DNA of 64,000 nt from Polyangium fumosum (lineage in GTDB: Bacteria > Myxococcota_A > Polyangia > Polyangiales > Polyangiaceae), in NCBI RefSeq assembly GCF_005144585.1, contig NZ_SSMQ01000039.1, forward strand, positions 49,300-113,299, written 5' to 3'. This document shows positions 53,797-63,700 of the stretch, one piece after another. Within the stretch, counting starts at the first letter, position 1. The number at the start of each line of letters is the position of its first letter. The position numbers and the translations under genes were made by a program. The notes under the pieces are model-generated. The model saw nothing but the letters and a program-made list of their open reading frames with translations. It was not told the DNA's origin and did no database searches.

Positions 53797-55278
53797 TCAG
53801 CGGAGCGGCAAGCGGAAGCGTGGCCCCGGAGCCTCGTCGTCCTCGACCGCCGGCGCGAGCGGCGCCGCCGTCCGGGCGGCCGACGGGTCGAAGGGCACGT
53901 CGGCCCAATCGAAGATGCGGCTCATCGCGTGCAATCGTTCCTCCTCGGGGAGGTCTTCGATCCCCACGCCGTGGTGCCCGTCGGGCACGAAGTACCGGAA
54001 TGCGTCGTTCTTCGCTCGGACATCAAACGGGCTCGTGCTCCAAGGATCGTTCTCCCCATAAATGAAAAGCATCCGCTCGCCATGTGCCCACGTCCGCGCT
54101 TCGATCAGCGGCATGAGTCCGTAATCGAAGGGGATCGTCACCGGCACGGGCGTGAGGTTCTCCGCCCTGTCCTGCCCCGGATACCGCAGCAGATCCCGCA
54201 AGGGGGCCTCGTCGAAGCGCGGGTGGCCGAGCTGGGTGGCCGACTGGTAGAAATAGGGCCCGTAGTGCACGTTGATGGTCTCGTCGTCGTAGTTGAACGG
54301 GGCGCCGAGGTAGTTGATGTAGAAGGAGAGCAGCTCCTCGTCGCTCGCGCCCGGCGCCGGGAGATGAGGCTCGCAGAATTGCACGGGGCAAAACTGCCAG
54401 TAGAAAAACGAGGCCTCGAGGACGCCGAATTCGAAGGCGCGATCGGCCCCCACGATATCGAACGTGAGGCCCCAGTCTTCGCCCAGCTCCGCCACCATCA
54501 TCGGCACGATCTGGTCGCGCCGCGCCAAGAGAGCGCGCTGATAGGCGATGAGCCTCGACCGCATCGCCGCGTCCCCCACCTTCCGGAGGAACGTGACGTA
54601 CCGCGGATCGCTCGGTGAATAGGTGGACGGCGACACGAACGCGACCGTGCCGTCCACGTCGTCCGGGTAGTAGTAGCGATGATAGATCGAGGTCATGCCG
54701 CCCTTGCTGCTGGCGCCGGAGATCCAGCGGCCTGTATAGACAGGCCTGAACGCCTGCACGATCCGGTGGTGATCGCCGGCGGACTGCTCGATGTCGAGGT
54801 GCTCGTACGTCGGGCCCGGGGGTACGGATTCGCCATAGTAGCGATGCTCGGCGTAGAGCTGATTGGCCTCGAGCATGGCCGTCACCTCGCCCTGGATCAC
54901 CCTCCGCGTGTTCACGGCATACCCGCTGGGGAGGAACGAGGTGGGTGCGTCGAAGGAGCGATGCAGGAGGGCGATTTTCTGGGTGAAGCGCGGACCATCC
55001 GGGTCATGGTGGTCCACGGGCTGCTCGAATCGGAGCACGAAGAAGCGGGTGCCCGGAATGGTCGAGGGATTTTCGCTGACGACCGTGAGCCCAGGGATTG
55101 CGTTGAGCTCGGCGAGGACCTCGTCGGTCACGGCCGCCTGCGCAGCGGCGACCGCCTCGTCCGGAGCAGAGCCCTCGCCGGTGCCGCACGCGGCGACGCC
55201 GAACGCGAGGACGATCGAAGTCACGGGAAAGTTACGAATCTGCCGCATGTTCATGCTTTTCATTTTGGCAATCGCCAT
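53797..55278 (-). CDS. S37-family (PS-10) tripeptidyl aminopeptidase, exported
   Basis: 493 residues. The signal peptide ends in a lipobox-like VAAC (Cys38), so it is probably a lipoprotein. The mature part matches the S37 serine peptidase family: RFEQPVDHHDPDGPRFTQKI, ANQLYAEHRYYGESVPPG, the nucleophile region RWISGASSKGGMTSIYHRYYYPDDVDG (GxSKGG-type), and RMLFIYGENDPWS with GHHGV supplying Asp and His. Such enzymes remove tripeptides from peptide N-termini outside the cell. Start at 55278 has AGGA eight bases upstream; later Met codons at 55263, 55254 and 55248 are also possible. Confidence 0.88.
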   Translation of the reverse strand: MAIAKMKSMNMRQIRNFPVTSIVLAFGVAACGTGEGSAPDEAVAAAQAAVTDEVLAELNAIPGLTVVSENPSTIPGTRFFVLRFEQPVDHHDPDGPRFTQKIALLHRSFDAPTSFLPSGYAVNTRRVIQGEVTAMLEANQLYAEHRYYGESVPPGPTYEHLDIEQSAGDHHRIVQAFRPVYTGRWISGASSKGGMTSIYHRYYYPDDVDGTVAFVSPSTYSPSDPRYVTFLRKVGDAAMRSRLIAYQRALLARRDQIVPMMVAELGEDWGLTFDIVGADRAFEFGVLEASFFYWQFCPVQFCEPHLPAPGASDEELLSFYINYLGAPFNYDDETINVHYGPYFYQSATQLGHPRFDEAPLRDLLRYPGQDRAENLTPVPVTIPFDYGLMPLIEARTWAHGERMLFIYGENDPWSTSPFDVRAKNDAFRYFVPDGHHGVGIEDLPEEERLHAMSRIFDWADVPFDPSAARTAAPLAPAVEDDEAPGPRFRLPLR

Positions 55279-55493
55279 GCCTGGCGTCCTGCCGCGCCGC
55301 GCCTCGGCGAAACGCCCAACATGCGGGAGGCACACGGTCCACGTGCACCTATCGAGCAACCGGCTTGCACGAATTGCGCAAGCCACCCCCGTTCTCGTCG
55401 CGCGATTCGTGCAATCGAGGGCGCGTGTGGTTCCGACGCGGCGCACAAACCGCCGCGCATACGTGCCGCGACCTGTGGTACGCTCCTGCCACG

Positions 55494-57065
<1,572 letters not shown>

Positions 57066-57074
57066 GAAGACGAT

Positions 57075-57686
57075 TCACGGGGCCGCGCTGCGCCCGCCGC
57101 CCTCGGGTCTGGCGCGGATCCCATCGAGGAGCAGCGCCTTGCAATGGGCGAACGCCTCGGGAAAGCTCATCCCGAGCGCGGTGAGGACGTCCGGGCGGAG
57201 AATGTTCTGCACATTGTTGAGGACGATGCGCACGACAAAGTCCTCGGGCACGTCGGGCCGGAAGACCCCCGCGTGTTTGCCCGCGGCGAAGAGGGCACGC
57301 GTGCGCGTGTGGACGACCTTGCTCCGCCATTGATCGACGCGCGCCCATAACGACGGCGCGTCGCGCTGCAGATCGGTGAGGAGCGGCCCGCGCGCCGCTT
57401 CGTAGCCGCCCGCGACGAGGCGCATGAAGCGCTCGAGTTTGTCCTCGAAGCCGAGGGCAGCGTCGTCGAGCACGGCCGCGAGCTCGGCGTCGATCGTGGT
57501 GAACGTGGCGTCGATGACGGCTTCGCAGAGCACCTCCTTGCTCGCGAAATGGCGGTAGAGCGTCTTTTTGCTCATGGCGAGCTCGGAGGCGATCTCGTCC
57601 ATGGTGACGCGGCCGAACCCGTGCGCGTAAAACAGCCGCCGCGCAACGGCGAGGATGCGGCCGCGCGCCTCCGCCTCGGCCGTCAC
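57075..57686 (-). CDS. TetR-family transcriptional regulator
   Basis: 203 residues from a GTG overlapping the P450 stop (GTGA). The helix-turn-helix is at about 8-52 (ILAVARRLFYAHGFGRVTMDEIASELAMSKKTLYRHF), followed by a ligand-binding helical domain with a TetR_C-type composition. Being translated with the P450 gene implies autoregulation via the palindrome upstream of the P450 start. The effector is probably the P450 substrate or product. Confidence 0.92.
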   Translation of the reverse strand: MTAEAEARGRILAVARRLFYAHGFGRVTMDEIASELAMSKKTLYRHFASKEVLCEAVIDATFTTIDAELAAVLDDAALGFEDKLERFMRLVAGGYEAARGPLLTDLQRDAPSLWARVDQWRSKVVHTRTRALFAAGKHAGVFRPDVPEDFVVRIVLNNVQNILRPDVLTALGMSFPEAFAHCKALLLDGIRARPEGGGRSAAP

Positions 57687-59014
57687 GCGACGGCCCGCTG
57701 CACGGGCCCGAGGTACCGGAGCGGCGCGCCCTCGGACGGACCCAGGGTGACATTGCGGCGCACGACGCGCGGCGGCTCGGCGGAGAGCACCTGGAAGCGG
57801 TGCGCCGAAAGCAGCGTCCCGAGCACGATCTTCATTTCGTAAAGCGCGAACGCCGCCCCGAGGCAACGCCGCGCGCCGCCGCCGAAGGGCAGATACTCGA
57901 ACGGCGTGAATTTGCGCTCCAGGAATCGCTCGGGCCGGAACACATCGGCGTCGGGATACACGGCGGGGTTGTGATGCACGAGCACGATCGCCGCCATCAC
58001 GGCGGCCCCGGGCGGGAGCTCGACGCCGCGGAACGTGAACGGCGCGAGGAGCTTGCGCGAGACCATGCCGACCACGGGATGCAGCCGGAGCGCCTCGTCG
58101 CAGACGGCCGAGAGATAAGGCAATTTCACGAGCGCCTCGGGCGAGGGAGCCGGGCCGAGCTCGCGGATCTCGGAGAGGAGCCGCTCACGGATGCGCGAAC
58201 TCCTGTGGATCCCGTCGAGCGCCCAGGCCATGCCAATGGCCGTGGTCTCGTGGCCAGCGATCAACATGGTGCGCAATTCATCGTCGATCTCCTCATTGGA
58301 CATGGGCCTTCCCTCCTCGTCGCGCACGGAGAGCAGGAGGCTCAAGATGTCGTCGCGCACCTCGCCGTTCTTGCGCCGGGCCTCGATCTCCTCGGCGAGG
58401 AGGGCGTGAAAACGCTCGGAAAAACGCTGGAATCGCGCCCAGGGCCCAAGGCCGCCGAAGGAGCGGCGCAGGGGCTCGATCATCATGAGCGGCGGCGTGT
58501 ACGCCTCGATGTAACCGACGATCACCTCGCGAAAGAGCGCCACACGCGCCGGATCCCGCACGCCGAAGACGGCCTCGATAATGACTTCGAGCGAAATCTC
58601 CTGGGTGAGATCTTGCGCCTTGAACTTCGCGCCCGCCGAGAGCTCGGCCGCCTTGCGGAGCGTGATGGCCGCCATGAGGTCGCCATAGGCGCGCATGCGA
58701 TCGCCGTGAAAAGGCGGGGTGAGCAGCTTGCGCTCGCGGCGGTGGGGCGCGCCGTCGAGCAGGAGCACGGAATGCCGGCCGACCACCGGTTCGAGCGGGA
58801 GGACCGCGTACGGGGTGAACAGGGAGGGATCCGCGGTGAAGATCTCCCGGATCCCCTCGGGATCCCCCGTGACGACGACGTCCCCCGGAGGAAGCGGGAG
58901 CGTGAACGGGTCACCGTATCGACCGACGGCATCGAGAAAAAAACGCTTCGTGTCCCGAGCGAGCTTGAGCGCTTGGAGCGCAGGGAAGCGAGGACCGGCA
59001 GGCAGGGTGTGCAT
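57683..59014 (-). CDS. Cytochrome P450
   Basis: 443 residues. Oxygen-activation helix I AGHETT (253-258), the ExxR motif EALR (307-310), PERF, and the haem-binding loop FGGGARRCLG with Cys384. Cytoplasmic class, similar to self-standing bacterial P450s of the CYP110/CYP4-like shape; redox partner genes are not adjacent. Start at 59014 was chosen because GGAGG lies at good spacing and the fold starts there; an in-frame ATG at 59092 would add 26 residues that cross the operator. First gene of the P450-TetR operon. Confidence 0.95.
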   Translation of the reverse strand: MHTLPAGPRFPALQALKLARDTKRFFLDAVGRYGDPFTLPLPPGDVVVTGDPEGIREIFTADPSLFTPYAVLPLEPVVGRHSVLLLDGAPHRRERKLLTPPFHGDRMRAYGDLMAAITLRKAAELSAGAKFKAQDLTQEISLEVIIEAVFGVRDPARVALFREVIVGYIEAYTPPLMMIEPLRRSFGGLGPWARFQRFSERFHALLAEEIEARRKNGEVRDDILSLLLSVRDEEGRPMSNEEIDDELRTMLIAGHETTAIGMAWALDGIHRSSRIRERLLSEIRELGPAPSPEALVKLPYLSAVCDEALRLHPVVGMVSRKLLAPFTFRGVELPPGAAVMAAIVLVHHNPAVYPDADVFRPERFLERKFTPFEYLPFGGGARRCLGAAFALYEMKIVLGTLLSAHRFQVLSAEPPRVVRRNVTLGPSEGAPLRYLGPVQRAVA

Positions 59015-59034
59015 CGTGGCCTCCGTGGGAACCA

Positions 59035-59064
59035 AGGAAACTGTACCGGTTTCCTCAGTTTCCT
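59035..59064. promoter_or_regulatory. Operator-like inverted repeat upstream of the P450-TetR operon
   Basis: The sequence has AGGAAACTG (59035-59043) and its inverted copy CAGTTTCCT (59056-59064), and nested within is GGAAAC-N7-GTTTCC (59036-59054), a near palindrome of the AAACTGTACCGGTTT type common for TetR operators. It begins 20 bases upstream of the P450 start, consistent with autorepression. Confidence 0.7.
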
Positions 59065-59118
59065 GCAACGCCCAAAACGTGCTCTCGGTCACGCGCTACC
59101 GCAAGGGATCTGCCTGCG

Positions 59119-60195
59119 TCAGTGCTCGCTCGTGGCCCCGATCCAGGTCGCGAGCTCGGCCGGTGACAGATCGAGCACGGCGTCTCCGACCCGGTCCGGG
59201 CCCTGCTTGCGGAGCAGCTCCACGAGGGACGAGCGCTCGGCCGAGGTCATCGCGCGGCCGAGCCGGCGCTCGACCATGTGCACGAGCGGTCGGAGGCCTT
59301 CTTCCCGACCTTCTTCGCGGCCTTCCTCGCGGCCTTCCTCGCGGCCTTCCTCGCGGCCTTCCTCGCGGCCTTCCTCGCGGCCCTTGGCGACCATCTCCCG
59401 GCCGAACTCGCTCTGATATTCATAATTTCGCATGGCCACCAGCCTCTCGAGCGCCTTGCGCGCGGCCTCGCCCACCGAAAATAGCACGAGATCCGCGTAC
59501 AGCGCCTTCCGCTCGTCGTCCTCGACCCCGGTGGTCGCCGCGAGCGCCGCCACGGCCACGTCGAGCGCGACCTCCGTTTGTCCGTGCGCCAGCGCCGAAA
59601 GCACGGCCAGCTCGGGCCGCCTCGCCGCCTCCGCGAGGTCCGTCACCACGGGAACCCCCTGCGGGCCGAGCACGAGCGGCACGACGGATCCTCGTCCCGG
59701 TCCCAGCTCGATGGGTTTGGCCAGGCGGGACGCGAGCGCCGCGTCTGGGGTCACGACCAACAGGCAAGCGGGGCAGCGGTATCGCGCCCTCGCTCCGGCG
59801 ACGTAGGCCGGCCAGGCAAACGGTTTGTCGGAGTCCCACTGGAGCTGAACCTCGACGATGATGACGAGCACGGGCCGCTCCTCAAGCAGGAGCACGAGGA
59901 GATCAGCCCTCATTTCTCGGGGCACGATGTCCGTCAGATCGGCCGCTTCGATGCGGGCCTCGGTGAAGCGCGGCAGCGGCACGGAGAGCGCCTCGGCGAG
60001 CAGCTCCGCAGCCAGCACGGGCCGATTGCGGAACAACTCGACGAGAGCTTCGTGGAGCAAGGAGGGCACGAGTGTGCGGTAGGTCGGTTCGTCCACGGGG
60101 TCAAGGACAAACTTTTCCCCGGACCGACGCCCCTCTCCCCGTCTGGTTCCGGTTTGCCATTCCTCCTCTGCCATCCATTTCCACGGGAGGGACAT
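59119..60195 (-). CDS. Rpn/YhgA-like PD-(D/E)XK nuclease-family protein with GREE repeats
   Basis: 358 residues. The nuclease-like core is ADLLVLLLEERPVLVIIVEVQLQWDSDKP (residues about 97-125), in which D and E-x-Q form the PD-(D/E)xK-type centre seen in Rpn and related recombination-promoting nucleases. C-terminal to this are helices, then a perfect tandem series of about seven GREE tetrapeptides (about 272-299) and a short end (LVHMVERRLGRAMTS) resembling the DUF4351-like tail. Repeat copy number could vary without frameshift. The N-terminal 32 residues before VDEPTYRTL may not be translated; a GTG lies there. Confidence 0.82.
   Translation of the reverse strand: MSLPWKWMAEEEWQTGTRRGEGRRSGEKFVLDPVDEPTYRTLVPSLLHEALVELFRNRPVLAAELLAEALSVPLPRFTEARIEAADLTDIVPREMRADLLVLLLEERPVLVIIVEVQLQWDSDKPFAWPAYVAGARARYRCPACLLVVTPDAALASRLAKPIELGPGRGSVVPLVLGPQGVPVVTDLAEAARRPELAVLSALAHGQTEVALDVAVAALAATTGVEDDERKALYADLVLFSVGEAARKALERLVAMRNYEYQSEFGREMVAKGREEGREEGREEGREEGREEGREEGREEGLRPLVHMVERRLGRAMTSAERSSLVELLRKQGPDRVGDAVLDLSPAELATWIGATSEH
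59299..59382. repeat. 12-bp tandem repeat inside the Rpn-like gene
   Basis: Units GGCCTTCCTCGC on the plus strand repeat about seven times with few changes, encoding the GREE tetrapeptides. The 12-bp length keeps frame, so changes in copy number would lengthen or shorten a charged helix rather than disable the gene. Confidence 0.9.
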
Positions 60196-60292
60196 GCGGC
60201 GAGATCACGTCGGCGCTTCCTCGTCGGCCGCGCGGTCGTTCCTCATGTCCGCCTTTACGGTGTAGGATGCGCCTCCTCCAACGGCTCCATCC

Positions 60293-61147
60293 ATGTCCCC
60301 CAAGCCTCCGCCGCTCCACCCCACCGACCTCGCGCGCGACCTGAAGCAGCTCGGCGTCCGCGCGGGCGACACTTTGATGATCCACGCTTCGCTCCGCGCC
60401 CTCGGGCCGGTCGAAGGCGGCGCGGGCGGCGTCCTCGACGCCCTCGATCACGCCGTCGGCGAGGGCGGAACGTGGATGATGGTGCTCGGCGCGCGGGACG
60501 ACTGGGCCTGGGTGAACGACCTGCCCGAGGACGAACGCGCCCTGCATCTCGAAGGCGCCGACCCCTTCGACAGCCTGCGTACGCCTGCGGATCCGGACGT
60601 CGGGTACCTCGCCGAAGCGTTCCGGCAGCGCCCCGGGACGCTCGTGACGAACCATCCGGAGGGGCGATTCGGCGCCCGCGGCGCGCGGGCCGTCGAGCTC
60701 GTCCGGGATCCACCGTGGCACGACTATTTTGGTATCGGCTCGCCACTCGAACGGCTTTGCCAGGTGGGCGGGCGCGTGCTCCGCCTCGGCGCCGACCTCA
60801 ATACCACCACCGTGCTGCACTGGGCCGAATATCTCGTCGACCTGCCCGAGAAACGCCGGGTACGTCGATACCGTCGGATCACCGGGAACCCGGCGCCGGA
60901 GATCCGGTATGTCGATGGCCTCGACGACAGCGACGGGATCGTCGAATGGCCCGGCGAGGATTATTTCGCGCTCATCTTGCAAGACTACCTGGCCACCGGC
61001 CGCGCGGCCCAAGGGACCGTGGGCCGCGCGCGGAGCGAGCTCGTCGAAGCCGCGGATCTCGTGCGCTTCGGCGTGGACTGGATGAACGAACGGTTCACGT
61101 CGCTCGCGCGCGGAGACGCGGGCCGCCGCGCCTTCACACGAGCGTGA
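60293..61147 (+). CDS. AAC(3)-family (aminoglycoside 3-N-acetyltransferase-like) protein
   Basis: 284 residues of the AAC(3)/YokD fold: DLARDLKQLGVRAGDTLMIHASLRALG, GGTWMMVLGARDDW, FRQRPGTLVTNHPEGRFGARG (the RSxHPxxSxAAxG-type motif with its catalytic His), and VLRLGADLNTTTVLHWAEYLVD. It could acetylate an aminoglycoside, but many members act on other amines; resistance cannot be inferred from sequence alone. The 3' end overlaps the convergent GNAT gene by 14 bases. Confidence 0.87.
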   Translation: MSPKPPPLHPTDLARDLKQLGVRAGDTLMIHASLRALGPVEGGAGGVLDALDHAVGEGGTWMMVLGARDDWAWVNDLPEDERALHLEGADPFDSLRTPADPDVGYLAEAFRQRPGTLVTNHPEGRFGARGARAVELVRDPPWHDYFGIGSPLERLCQVGGRVLRLGADLNTTTVLHWAEYLVDLPEKRRVRRYRRITGNPAPEIRYVDGLDDSDGIVEWPGEDYFALILQDYLATGRAAQGTVGRARSELVEAADLVRFGVDWMNERFTSLARGDAGRRAFTRA

Positions 61148-61649
61148 GGCGCATATGAACGCGGGAACTCCAATCGATGCCCATTTCGTGTTGCGCGTCG
61201 GTCAGGACGCGCATCTCCGGGGACCATTCTTCCGGCGGGACGACGACGAACCCGTGGCGCGCGTACCAGGGCATGTTCCACGCGACATCCGATTGCGTGT
61301 TCAGCACGAGGGTCCGCTCCCCCGCCGCGCGCGCTCGTTCGATGAGATCCCGCAAAAGCGCCGTGCCCATGCCGAGCCGCCCGTGCGAGGGGAGCACGCT
61401 CACTTGCCCGAGGCACAGCTCCGCGCCCAAACGCGTGACGAAGAGCCAGCCGACGACCTCGCCGTCCACCTCGGCGACCGTGATGCGCCCGGCCGCGACG
61501 GCCCGCTGCGCGACGTCGAGCGGGATGGTCTCCCCATCCAGGAACGACGCGTAGCGGGTCGCTCGATAACGCTCGTCCGCGGCGCGCTCGATCGCCCCGA
61601 GCAAGGGAATGTCTTCGACGCGCGCCGAACGCAGGACGAACGAGATCAC
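61134..61649 (-). CDS. GNAT-family N-acetyltransferase
   Basis: 171 residues with the GNAT acetyl-CoA motif LGQVSVLPSHGRLGMGTALLRDLIERARAAG (Q/R-x-x-G-x-G/A) and the C-terminal motif AWNMPWYARHGFVVV. Substrate unknown. Converges with and overlaps the AAC(3)-like gene by 14 bases. Confidence 0.92.
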   Translation of the reverse strand: MISFVLRSARVEDIPLLGAIERAADERYRATRYASFLDGETIPLDVAQRAVAAGRITVAEVDGEVVGWLFVTRLGAELCLGQVSVLPSHGRLGMGTALLRDLIERARAAGERTLVLNTQSDVAWNMPWYARHGFVVVPPEEWSPEMRVLTDAQHEMGIDWSSRVHMRLTLV

Positions 61650-61677
61650 CGCCGGACCTTATCACGCCTCCCCACAC

Positions 61678-61971
61678 CTACGGTCTTGGTTCCGAGCCTC
61701 CACGGCAGGTGCCGCATTCCCTCCAACCGCGCCACCATTCCTTCCCGTTGGGACAGAGGTACAGCTCGTTGCAGAATTTCACGCGCACATAGCACTTCGT
61801 CAGCGTGCGCTGGTAGACGCAGCCTGGTGGCGGCGTGACCGGCGGCTGGGCGTCCTCGCCCGAGGCGGCGCCATGACCCGTCGTGTTCGTATCTTGCGCG
61901 GCAGCCGAGAAACCGAGCCCGAGCACGGCGACCAGGGCCGCAACGAGGGCGGACGGCCCCTTCTTGTTCAT
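61678..61971 (-). CDS. Small secreted Cys-rich protein
   Basis: 97 residues with a signal peptide (cleavage near SAAAQ), a Pro-rich linker and a C-terminal Cys-rich part with six cysteines (GCVYQRTLTKCYVRVKFCN, LYLCPNGKEWWRGW, CGTCRG), probably stabilised by disulfides. GGAGGTCGT precedes the ATG. Function unknown. Confidence 0.8.
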   Translation of the reverse strand: MNKKGPSALVAALVAVLGLGFSAAAQDTNTTGHGAASGEDAQPPVTPPPGCVYQRTLTKCYVRVKFCNELYLCPNGKEWWRGWRECGTCRGGSEPRP

Positions 61972-62058
61972 ACGACCTCCGCGCTGGATCTGAGGACCCG
62001 AGGCGCGCGTCGCAAGCACGCGCGGGAACTCCGCGCGCCCCGCGGCATCCATGCCCCC

Positions 62059-62685
62059 ATGGTTCGTGTCCTCGCCCGCGCCGCTTCGATGATGCTCTCG
62101 GCCCTGGGGCTCGCTTGCAGTCCGACGCGCCCGCCCGCGGTCGAGCCTCCGCCAGCGGCCTCCGCGGCGCCTTCCCCGGCCGAAGACCTCGCCCCGCCCG
62201 TGACGCCACGCGCGCCGGTCTCGACGGCCGGTTGCCCCTTCCGGTGGACGCCTCGCGAGATCGGCGCGAGCGTGCTCCGGCTGCCCGCCGCGTACGCCGG
62301 TCGGTTCATGAACCCGCTCTACGACGTGGCCTGCGCCTGCGTGCGCCCGGGGGAACACGTGTACATGGTCGCCCGCATCGTCCCCGAGCGAGGGACGATC
62401 GAGGCCGTGACGGCCGATCGCAACGACCCCTCGACGCGCGCCGACCCGAGCATCGACGCCTGTTTCGCCGCCGTGCTCGGGACGACGACGTTCGAGCCGT
62501 TCGAGGTCGGCAGCGACGTCGTTTGTCCCGACGATCCGCCGCCCACGAAGGGCCCGCCATTCTTCCGCCCGCCGCGCCCGGCGAATTGCCCCGCGCGCGG
62601 CCAACAAGCCTCGAAAATCATCTACCCGCTCCTCGTGGACCGCCGGGGCGAGGCGCCCGCGTCTGCCCCCGCCGAGGGTTCGTAA
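62059..62685 (+). CDS. Putative lipoprotein
   Basis: 208 residues. Signal peptide ending LGLAC, so the mature protein probably starts at Cys20, then a Pro/Ala-rich linker and a Cys-containing domain (WTPREIGASVLRLP, DVACACVRPGEHVYMV, DACFAAVLGTTTFEPF) ending in a Pro-rich tail. No family recognised. Divergent from the small secreted protein. Confidence 0.75.
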   Translation: MVRVLARAASMMLSALGLACSPTRPPAVEPPPAASAAPSPAEDLAPPVTPRAPVSTAGCPFRWTPREIGASVLRLPAAYAGRFMNPLYDVACACVRPGEHVYMVARIVPERGTIEAVTADRNDPSTRADPSIDACFAAVLGTTTFEPFEVGSDVVCPDDPPPTKGPPFFRPPRPANCPARGQQASKIIYPLLVDRRGEAPASAPAEGS

Positions 62686-62737
62686 AAAACTCCACTTTGT
62701 CGTCGGCCGAGCCCGCACGGACTGCTAGAAGTCGCGT

Positions 62738-63700
62738 GTGGCCTCGGTTGCGCGTTTCGTTACGCTGGTGAAGGTCGCCGCGTGGTCGGTGTTCCTCCTC
62801 GTCTTCCCGCCGATCGCGTTCGCGAACGGGATGTACGCGGCGACCGTCCTCTTGTCGGTGCTGGGCCTCCTCCTCGATCTGACGGCGTTCGAGAGCCTGC
62901 TCCCCGAATCGACGCCGCTGAAGGTACGGCGCGGCGTCGTCGTGAGCCTCGCGCTCCTCCACGTGTCGCTGCTCGCCCTGTCCGTCGTTCGCCTCGTGTC
63001 CCCGCGCTATGGCGCGTGGCAACGTATCGCCGGCACCGAGGACTGGAACAATCCCGCGCTCGTACGCGCCGAGCACGGGCCGCTGCTCGCCGTCGGGGGC
63101 GGAGACATCTTTTCGCTCGGGAAAGACGGCGCGTTCGTACCGGTCCCCGGCATCGATATCCCGGTACACGTGCTCGGCGCGGGAGCGCATCGGGCGTGGT
63201 TTGTCGACGTCGAGGGACAATTCGCGTGGGGCTACGACGGGGCCTCCCTCGAAAAAATCCCGCTCGGGTGGGGCGCCGAAACGCGCGTGCCCGACGGCGC
63301 CGCGCTCGACGATGCGTTGTTCGTCGCGCATCCCCGCGCGCTCGTACGCGTGGAGCGGAGCGGCCACCAGAGCAAGGTGATCGACGACGTCTCCATCACC
63401 GGCGTCGCCACGGATGGAGACCGCGTCGTGGCCGTGGGCGAGCGCGTCTTCGTGAGCGAGGACGGGGGAACACGTTTTCAGGATCGCGGGCCCCTGGAGC
63501 TACCGGCCCCCTCGGTCTTCGCGGGCGGAGGCTCCTATTACGTGGTGCAAGGCGGTTTCATGTCGTCGCGGCTCTTCGTGAGCGAAGCGGACGGGCGCCT
63601 GGAAGAGCGCGAGGTGCCGATGCGCGACATTCGAAGTCATCCCATAAACCATCCGGTAGGACCATCGGCTCCAACATCCCACTTTGTGGGATCAATTTAA
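62738..63700 (+). CDS. Membrane protein with sensor/beta-propeller-like domain, 3' end cut by IS element
   Basis: 320 residues as read, from a GTG. Three membrane helices (about 6-27, 32-48, 63-85) precede a beta-repeat domain with VFVSEDGGTRFQDRG, like the BNR/propeller repeats of photosystem-stability-type proteins. About 20 C-terminal residues (from about residue 300, SHPINHPVG onward) lie in lower-GC sequence that belongs to the adjoining IS element, so the native C-terminus was probably longer and has been lost. Confidence 0.7.
   Translation: MASVARFVTLVKVAAWSVFLLVFPPIAFANGMYAATVLLSVLGLLLDLTAFESLLPESTPLKVRRGVVVSLALLHVSLLALSVVRLVSPRYGAWQRIAGTEDWNNPALVRAEHGPLLAVGGGDIFSLGKDGAFVPVPGIDIPVHVLGAGAHRAWFVDVEGQFAWGYDGASLEKIPLGWGAETRVPDGAALDDALFVAHPRALVRVERSGHQSKVIDDVSITGVATDGDRVVAVGERVFVSEDGGTRFQDRGPLELPAPSVFAGGGSYYVVQGGFMSSRLFVSEADGRLEEREVPMRDIRSHPINHPVGPSAPTSHFVGSI

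Noticed and set aside
60293..61147. Clinical-type aminoglycoside resistance gene
   Set aside because: Only the family fold and motif are seen; chromosomal AAC(3)-like proteins often have other substrates and there is no mobile context at this gene.
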